Below, one piece after another: positions 57,819-64,000 of a stretch of DNA of 64,000 nt. Source of the DNA: Hepsetus odoe (taxonomy: Eukaryota > Chordata > Actinopteri > Characiformes > Hepsetidae). The stretch is from assembly GCA_017165825.1 (NCBI GenBank), contig CM029369.1, positions 2,752,893 through 2,816,892 on the forward strand, given 5' to 3'. Numbering within the stretch: position 1 is the first letter of the stretch; every line of letters starts with the position of its first letter. The notes under the pieces are model-generated. The model was not told the origin of the DNA and did not search any database. It was given only the letters and a program-made list of their open reading frames with translations. The translations under genes were made by a program, and so were the position numbers.

Positions 57819-58056
57819 GAAAGTGAAAGTGACTATTGTGTCCTTGTGAAACACTGCACACAGTGAACCACATCAAAATTCAGCATCTGACTTTCACCCA
57901 CAAACCTCATGCAACAGGGGGCAGCTATTTAAAGCACCCCGGGAGCAGTGATGGGGAGGGTACCTTGCTCAAGGGTACCTCAGGCCAACCTATTGGTCTA
58001 GGATTCGAACCCACAACCTGCTGATCCTGGGGCCAACACTAAGCTTCTGACCACAT
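57819..58056 (-). repeat. SINE family 1 copy (minus)
   Basis: 'gaaagtgaaagtgactattg' through 'cctggggccaacactaagc'. Contains 'gcaacagggggcagc'. Confidence 0.82.
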
Positions 58057-58429
58057 CATCATTTCAGGATGATGTGTAGCCACTGCCTCAAGGATGGATT
58101 TAAAAGTTCTACATGAACTTCATACTAGTTGACTGATTCTGTCTCGGTGCAGGATTTGGGCGTCCTGTAGTCACCGTCACATACTTTACTGTAACAATTC
58201 TGAGCATATGTTGTGTCATTTTGGGTAGAAAAGCACTGTGCAAGTGCCTAAACACTTCATTGACTTGACCTTTCACATGTTGAAAACTCTACAACTCTAC
58301 TTTTAGAGATCCTCTAACTAATATAAAGTAATTATAATAAACTTCGATATGTCTGATTGTTGTGTAATGTTGTTTTTTTTTTTTGCCACCGTTTTGTTGT
58401 GGTTCACCAGGTGATCACAATGACAAATA

Positions 58430-58566
58430 GTCATGTTCACATCCAGTGCACGGGAAGCAGTGTTGGGGACAGTACCTTGCTCAAGGGTAAATCGGACTAC
58501 CTTTTGCCCCAGGCATCGAACGCACAACCTTGCAATCTTCCCCAACCACTAGGTCTCCACTGCCCC
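58430..58566 (-). repeat. SINE family 1 copy (minus, partial)
   Basis: 'catccagtgcacgggaagca' through 'aggtctccactgcccc'. It abuts the promoter of gene 5. Confidence 0.7.
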
Positions 58567-58599
58567 AGAGGTAGACCTGACTCCAGTGTAGTTTCCTCT

Positions 58600-58715
58600 G
58601 CGTTCCTGCTGGGGGCACTAAATCCGTTAGTGGGTCTCCAGCCTCAGTGAAGTGGAGAAGCAGAGAGTCCACGCCTCCTCTCTTCTGCAGAGCTGTTGGA
58701 GGACTCTGGAAGAAG
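58600..58715 (+). promoter_or_regulatory. Promoter motif and candidate non-coding exon 1 of zinc-finger gene 5
   Basis: CCTGCTGGGGGCACTAA at 58605-58621, 'cagtgaagtggagaagcaga' (shared with gene 3) and a 'gaagaag|gtagga' donor (exon end 58715). Confidence 0.48.
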
Positions 58716-58934
58716 GTAGGAATGTCTTCCAGACCTTTTTTTCCTGATTAAACCCTTGGAAACTGACTGACTGCTTCTTGTTCACACGTCAGGTGCCGTG
58801 CACCCCTTTCTTTGCAGCTGTGTACCTGCAAGAGTAGAATACACACCTGACATTTTTCACTTTCCTGTTTCTTTCAGTTAAAGCAAGACTTACTGTCTTT
58901 TTAAACAAAGTGATCAAAATCAGGGACTCTCAGA

Positions 58935-59360
58935 TCATCTTTCATTTCTGTCTTTATTGATCTATAATTACAGTCTTGTCTGTAAGTTAAATGCAATCTA
59001 TTGATCTTTAATTTCATTTAAGCATTTATTGATCTATGACCTTGTCTTTATTGATCTGTAATTTCATTTTGTCTGTAATGATCTATAACTTAATTACAAT
59101 CTATTGTTCTTTAACTTCATTACAGTCTTTATTGATCTAAAACATAATGTTTGTCTTTTTTATCTATAACTTAATGTTGGTCTTTATTGATCTGTACTTT
59201 CATTTCAGTCTTTATTGACCTATAATTACCATCTTTATTGATCTATAACTTTGTTACAATATGTTTTGACCTTAAACTTAATTTTTGTCTTTATTGAGCT
59301 ATAACTTAATTTCTGTCTTTATTGATCTATAGCTTATTTCTATTATAATTGATCTATAAC
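58935..59360. repeat. Minisatellite D in the intron of zinc-finger gene 5
   Basis: About 14 imperfect units of 28-30 bp, 'gtctttattgatctataact' plus 'taatt'. It ends only about 12 bases before the splice acceptor at 59372. Confidence 0.9.
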
Positions 59361-59423
59361 TTCCTTCCACAGGCGTCCCAGGATTATTACACCAGGACAT
59401 GAGAGAGAATATATGAGAAAACT

Positions 59424-59477
59424 ATGTCCAGTGTAAGCTCTAGTTCTCTGCAGATGCCAGATATAGTCTCCCCTTAA
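59424..59477 (+). other. Upstream ORF in the leader of zinc-finger gene 5
   Basis: ATG at 59424 reads MSSVSSSSLQMPDIVSP and stops at TAA 59475-59477, 17 bases before the main ATG. It lies in the same exon (from 59373) as the fingers. It may be a regulatory uORF or a remnant N-terminus. Confidence 0.4.
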
Positions 59478-59494
59478 ATTAAGCCCGGAAAAAA

Positions 59495-60721
59495 ATGAAA
59501 AAATCCACAGCAAAGGACAGAATTCACCTCTGCCCAGAGTGTGGAAGGACTTTTAAAGACGGAGGGACCCTGAAAACACATCTGCGGATTCACACGGGTG
59601 AGAAACCCTACCTTTGCTTAGACTGTGGGAAGAGCTTTACTCAGCAGAGTAGCCTCCAAAAGCACCAGCGCATCCACACGGGAGAGAAACCGTATCAGTG
59701 CTCCGACTGTGGGAAGAGTTTTAAGGGCGGAGGTGCCCTTAAAACACACCAGCGCATTCACACTGGAGAGAAACCGTATGGGTGCTCGGAGTGCGGGAAG
59801 AGTTTCCGAGATGGTGGCACCCTCAGCACGCACCAGCGCATTCACAGAGGAGACCGGCCCTACGATTGCTCAGACTGTGGGAAAAGTTTTACCCAGCAGA
59901 GCGTCCTCCAAAGACACCAGCGCATTCACACGGGAGAGAAACCGTTCCGCTGTCCAGACTGCGATATGAGCTTCGCTGTCCAGAGCAGCCTCCAGAGACA
60001 CCAGCGCATCCACACAGGAGAGAAACCCTATTACTGCTCTGAATGTGGGAAGAGTTTTACACGAGAGAGCAATTTCCAGTCGCACCAGTACATCCACACA
60101 GGAGAGAAGCCCTTTTATTGTCCAGACTGTGGGAAGTCCTTCAAAGATGGAGGGAACCTCAAAACGCACCAGCGCATCCACACGGGGGAGAAGCCGTACG
60201 ATTGCTCAGAGTGCGGGAAGAGCTTTACTCAACAAAATCACCTCCAGACGCACCAGCGCATTCACACCGGAGAAAAGCCGTATCTGTGCTCCGACTGTGG
60301 GAAGAGTTTTGCAGGACTGAGTAACCTCCAAATACACCAGCGCATCCACACGGGAGAGAAACCGTACGATTGCATGGAGTGTGGGATGAGGTTTACTCGC
60401 CAGCATCATCTCCAGAAGCACCGGCGTGTTCACACGGGGGAGAAACCGTTTCACTGCTCAGATTGCGGGAAGAGCTTTACTGTGCAGAGCAGCCTCCAAA
60501 TGCACCAGCGCATCCACACCGGAGAGAAGCCGTACGATTGCCTGGAGTGCGGGAAGAGCTTCTCCCAGCAGAGCAACCTGCAAAAACACCAGCGCATTCA
60601 CACCGGAGAGAAGCCCTATCACTGCTCCGAGTGCGGGAAGCACTTCAGACATTCAAACACGTTGAAGAAGCATAAATGTATCAAGGCTGCAGCTCCTGAT
60701 ACGAGTTTGTTCGGTCAATAA
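59495..60721 (+). CDS. C2H2 zinc-finger protein 5 (14 fingers)
   Basis: 408 residues, almost entirely fingers: 14 C2H2 units from residue 12 (HLCPECGRTF) to the degenerate final TLKKHKC. Linkers are TGEKP except one RGDRP between fingers 4 and 5. Contact residues (-1,2,3,6) fall into a few repeated types: D-G-G/N-x helices in fingers 1, 4 and 8, and Q-Q-S/N-x helices in fingers 2, 5, 9 and 13. This suggests internal duplication. Finger 6 has CDMSF and finger 11 CGMRF in place of CGKSF, and finger 7 has Phe at the helix Leu position. There is no N-terminal effector domain. The coding exon begins at 59373 after 'ccttccacag', and the start at 59495 is preceded by a short uORF. Probable nuclear DNA-binding protein, targets unknown. 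AATAAA at 62043-62048 is a possible poly(A) signal. Confidence 0.92.
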   Translation: MKKSTAKDRIHLCPECGRTFKDGGTLKTHLRIHTGEKPYLCLDCGKSFTQQSSLQKHQRIHTGEKPYQCSDCGKSFKGGGALKTHQRIHTGEKPYGCSECGKSFRDGGTLSTHQRIHRGDRPYDCSDCGKSFTQQSVLQRHQRIHTGEKPFRCPDCDMSFAVQSSLQRHQRIHTGEKPYYCSECGKSFTRESNFQSHQYIHTGEKPFYCPDCGKSFKDGGNLKTHQRIHTGEKPYDCSECGKSFTQQNHLQTHQRIHTGEKPYLCSDCGKSFAGLSNLQIHQRIHTGEKPYDCMECGMRFTRQHHLQKHRRVHTGEKPFHCSDCGKSFTVQSSLQMHQRIHTGEKPYDCLECGKSFSQQSNLQKHQRIHTGEKPYHCSECGKHFRHSNTLKKHKCIKAAAPDTSLFGQ

Positions 60722-61174
60722 TCAAAAGTGTAATTTTTATACACTTCAAGTTGGGAATTATGTAACCTCTTTACATATAAAGGAAGCTTCTAACGAAAGC
60801 ACTTGTTCAACTAAAAAAAAAAAATGCTCTTTTTCTTTGCACAGTTTGTATGTCTTTATGTTCTGTCCTTGTTCTCTTATTTTTAGCACCACAAAAACCA
60901 AGTTGGAGGCTGATTGTTTGTTTTTATGTCCTTTATGTCCTACACACATGACATTTGGAGTCACTGAAAATGAACCTTTGGAAAACTGCTTTTAGAGGGT
61001 GTTTAGGGGCTGCAGACGAATCATCAATACTGCGATTATACTGTAATAATGTAATAGCCGTGCCTTTGGGTTTGTTAGAGTCCAATTTCTGCCATTAAAA
61101 AAGGCTTGATGTTTGCAGATTGTTAGTTTCAAAATTTATACTGTCCATTGGCAAAGACATCCCATTTTATTTCT
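60722..61174. other. 3' flank or UTR of zinc-finger gene 5
   Basis: No repeat or ORF of note before the LINE at 61175. Confidence 0.4.
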
Positions 61175-61445
61175 TGGCGCCGGTCCCAAGCCCGGATAAA
61201 TGGGGAGGGTTACGTCAGGAAGGGCATCCGGTGCAAAACTTTTGCCAAATCAATATGTGGACAACAAAACAGAATTCCATACAAGATCGGTCGAGGCCCG
61301 GGTTAACAACAACCGCCACCAGTGGTGTTAGCCTACAGGGTACTGGTGGAAACTGGACTACTGTTGGACAAAGGAGTATGAAGAAATGGAAACAGGTGTC
61401 CCGCTGTGGCGACCTCTAAGCAGGAGCATCTGAAAGAAGAAGAAA
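61175..61445 (+). mobile_element. LINE with 5' end joined to extreme 3' end
   Basis: Starts 'ggcgccggtcccaagcccgg' and 'aagggcatccggtgcaaaac', which I recognise as the 5' region of the RTE-like fish LINE. It ends 'ccgctgtggcgacctctaag' and 'gaaagaagaagaa', the 3' end. The whole ORF is missing, leaving about 270 bp. Confidence 0.7.
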
Positions 61446-62140
61446 CGCTTGTGTGATCTCATAAAGCCTTATTAGCCCCGTCCTTTCATGCTGAACTTCC
61501 AAGGAGCGTTTGGTCCCTGTTCTTTTGCATAAGCTGCAACATGCAACTGCCAATTAGGAAAAGTGATCATTTGAAAACGTCCTGAAGCACAGTGACCATA
61601 AACTATTTAATTTGAACAGGGATAGAGATCAGAACACTCAGCACTCAGCTGGAGCTGTGATTGTGGTTGGCCAGAGGCTCGTTTGCATATTGCACAGACC
61701 GATGTTGTGCTGATGATTAACGTGTGATATATCGTGTAGCTCGATTTTAGAAGTTGAAATTTGAAGATTTTTGTAAGAACATTGTATTCGTGGAGTTATT
61801 TTTTTTTTTAAAGAAGGAGAATGCATTTTTTAAAATATCCATATGTGTGGACTTGGCCTCATGTCCTCTCCACGCTGGCCGTGCTGACGGTGCAAAAGGT
61901 CATAGAAATGCCATGAAAAGACGTTGGTGAATTTTCTCCAGATCACTGGAGACTTTGAACCTGATAACATGAACCTGGATGGAAGGCAAACCTGCATGAA
62001 CTTTATATTCAGCTATTTTGTATCTAAATCACCATCATGGACAATAAAGCTGTTTTAATTAAAGTGCATAAAACTGTAAGTCTGGTTTTGTTGTTAATAA
62101 TAATAATCCTTTATTTATAATCCCACGAATGGGAAATTCG
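61446..62140. other. Probable distal 3' UTR of zinc-finger gene 5
   Basis: AATAAA at 62043-62048 in the plus orientation. No other gene recognised. Confidence 0.35.
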
Positions 62141-62329
62141 CTCTCTGCATTTCACCCATACACACATGTGCAGCAGTGGGCTGCTATTGAAAGCTATTGC
62201 TATTGAAAGCAGTGATGGGGACGGCACCTTGCTCAAGGGTACCTCAGGGCAACCTACTGGGAAGGGGTTCGAACCCCCGATCCGCCGATCATGTGGTTGA
62301 CGCCCGAACCACTAGGCCACCGCTGCCCT
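62141..62329 (-). repeat. SINE family 1 copy (minus)
   Basis: 'gcagcagtgggctgctattg' through 'ggccaccgctgccc'. A small internal duplication 'tattgaaagc' is present. Confidence 0.83.
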
Positions 62330-62334
62330 AAATA

Positions 62335-62521
62335 AATTGGACCTCTGCATTTAACCCGTGCACACTCAAACCCGTGCAGCAGTGGGCAGCTATTGAAAGC
62401 ACCCGGGGAGCAGTGATGGGGACGGTACCTTGCTCAAGGGTACCTCAGGGCAACCTATTGGGAAGGGGTTTGAACCTCCGATCATGCGGCTAACACCCTA
62501 ACCGCTAGGCCACAGCTGCCA
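62335..62521 (-). repeat. SINE family 1 copy (minus), tandem with the previous
   Basis: 'ttggacctctgcatttaacc' through 'aggccacagctgcc'. It follows head to tail within 6 bases. Confidence 0.83.
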
Positions 62522-62840
62522 GATAATTTGTAATCGTGGATCACATATTAATACTGTTTAAATATCTGGTGTGATTGGATGTTCTCATCTGTTCTCTTTT
62601 TAAAAACCCATACCCATTGTGTTTTGCTGGAAAATGTCCAACAGTATCCATCAACTGGTGACATTGATTCTCCAAGTGTGTAACTGTGCTTGTACTGTGT
62701 TGTTGAAAGGAAGGAAACTTTCTTTCGTGAAAAAAGACGCAAGCTTTTGATAGCTTTTGACTTTAACACATTCTTTTTTTGATTATCTTTCACTTCATAG
62801 AGAAATCCCCTTTTTATCCATTATGAAATGTGTGTGTGAC

Positions 62841-63085
62841 AAGTGAAAGTGACTATTTTTGTCACTGCGAAACACGGCACAGCATGCAGTGAGCCGCAAC
62901 TAAATTCAACCTCTGCTTTTCACCCACCGTGCAGCATGGGGCAGCTATTTAAAGCACCCAGCAAGCAATGATGGGGATGGTACCTTGCCCAAGGGCACCT
63001 CAGGGCAACTTGCTGGTCTGGGTTTTAAACCCATGACCTTATGATCTTGGGCCTTAGTCCCTAACCACTAGGCCCAGCTGCCCCA
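62841..63085 (-). repeat. SINE family 1 copy (minus)
   Basis: 'aagtgaaagtgactattttt' through 'ctaggcccagctgcccc'. Confidence 0.82.
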
Positions 63086-63338
63086 ACAAGAACTGTGGTG
63101 TTAGCAGGACATGCTTTGGGTTGAGTTGGTGGGAAACTGCCTGCCTCAAAAAAGAACAAACTACTTCTTTCCAATTAAAACATTCATAAAAAGCTACAAA
63201 ATGCTTAAAAAAAAAATCAACTCAAAAGATTGAGTCAGTGAACTAACAATCAAGCAACTATACCTATTTTGGAAAGGTTTCTTGTAGTCAGGATGGGCAG
63301 AGTGACCTTCTCTTGGTAAATGTTTCCCACTAGAAAGA

Positions 63339-63540
63339 TGGGGGGGGTGACAGTGGTCTAGTGGTAGGGTTCTACAGACCTATGGATTAAGATGTTGCAG
63401 GCTCCAATCCCACATCTAGCACTACCGCCATCAGATCCCTGAGCAAGACCCTTAACCCTGAATTGTTTCAGGGGGACTGTCCCAATTAGGGCATGGAAGT
63501 TACTCTGTATAAGAGCATCTGCTAAATTCCACAAATGTAA
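63339..63540 (+). repeat. SINE family 2, full-length copy
   Basis: Head 'gtgacagtggtctagtggta', weak B box 'ggctccaatccc', body 'gagcaagacccttaaccctg', tail 'ataagagcatctgctaaat'. Confidence 0.72.
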
Positions 63541-63589
63541 ATATAAAGAACCTTTACTTTTTACACTCAGGTGTGTACGACTGTATAAA

Positions 63590-63788
63590 GTGAAAGTGAC
63601 TATTTGTCATTTTGAACACAGTGAAACACAACCAAATACATCCTCTAAATTGAATCCATACACAGCGTCCAGCAGGGGGCACCATATCCAGGACCATACC
63701 TTGCTCAAGGCTACCTCAGGGCAACATTCAAACCCACAACCTTCTGATCCTGCAGCCTAGCCCCTGAGCAGTAGGCCACCGCTGTCCC
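63590..63788 (-). repeat. SINE family 1 copy (minus)
   Basis: 'aagtgaaagtgactatttgt' through 'aggccaccgctgtccc'. Contains 'tccagcagggggcacc' (CTCF-like). Confidence 0.8.
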
Positions 63789-64000
63789 AGACTTGTGGAC
63801 AGCTGGCGTCTCATGATGACTAATTCTATTGGTTAAAATATATCGCAGAAATATTTTTTACATAAACAGCAGATTTAGTAGTAAAATAATGTGAGTACAC
63901 TCTTTCAAAGATCATCCTTTTTTTATTAAGACTATTTAGACAAGCTCAGGAGTTGACAACCTTAAAAAAAATTCTGGACCACTTCACATCCCTTGTGTTG
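63789..64000. other. Right edge, nothing recognised
   Basis: AT-rich, no signals. Confidence 0.4.

Overview
The window reads as nuclear DNA of a ray-finned (teleost) fish. It has intron-containing vertebrate genes with GT-AG junctions, long dinucleotide microsatellites, many tRNA-derived SINEs, Tc1/mariner-type inverted-repeat elements, scattered 3' ends of a non-LTR retrotransposon, and a cluster of tandem C2H2 zinc-finger genes. I cannot name the species. An ostariophysan is a guess only. No bacterial, viral, rRNA or functional tRNA gene is evident.

Left part (1-12 kb): a minus-strand coiled-coil gene can be assembled from ten coding exons (8627 down to 2141) plus a 5' leader exon behind a TATAAAAGG box at 9211-9220. 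Its last four exons are all exactly 54 nt, in phase 0, and look like duplicated cassettes for an 18-residue repeat. It is divergent from a complete four-exon HSPA12-like (Hsp70-superfamily) gene at 9353-11432, and the two gene starts are only about 0.2 kb apart.

Middle (12-28 kb): no intact gene was recognised. It holds SINEs, a palindromic pair of HSPA12-like pseudo-exons (16979-17430), DNA-transposon pieces, and a second copy of the coiled-coil gene's promoter and leader (about 19680-19780, plus strand) followed about 1 kb later by a possible short ATG exon.

28-36 kb: a complete seven-exon pttg1ip gene on the minus strand. Every exon was found and the phases join into one 166-residue reading frame. 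Two Tc1-type palindromic elements and a LINE fragment sit in its introns. A kilobase-long minisatellite containing CCCTAA lies just upstream of exon 1.

38-61 kb: five C2H2 zinc-finger genes (7, 7, 10, 7 and 14 fingers; order + - - + +). Each has an intronless finger exon. Each also has, upstream, a candidate non-coding first exon headed by a CTCF-like motif of the form CCnnnAGGGGGCnCT. None shows a KRAB, SCAN or BTB domain. All five end in the same degenerate last finger (HxC instead of HxxxH), which points to local duplication. Minisatellites with different units lie between or inside these genes.

The rest is interspersed repeats: about 30 copies of one roughly 240-bp tRNA-type SINE in both orientations, a second SINE family with a 'gataagagcgtctg' tail, a third 'cctgtccagggtg' repeat family often fused to the first, three 550-650 bp palindromic elements, and about nine LINE pieces. 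Repeat ends are approximate.
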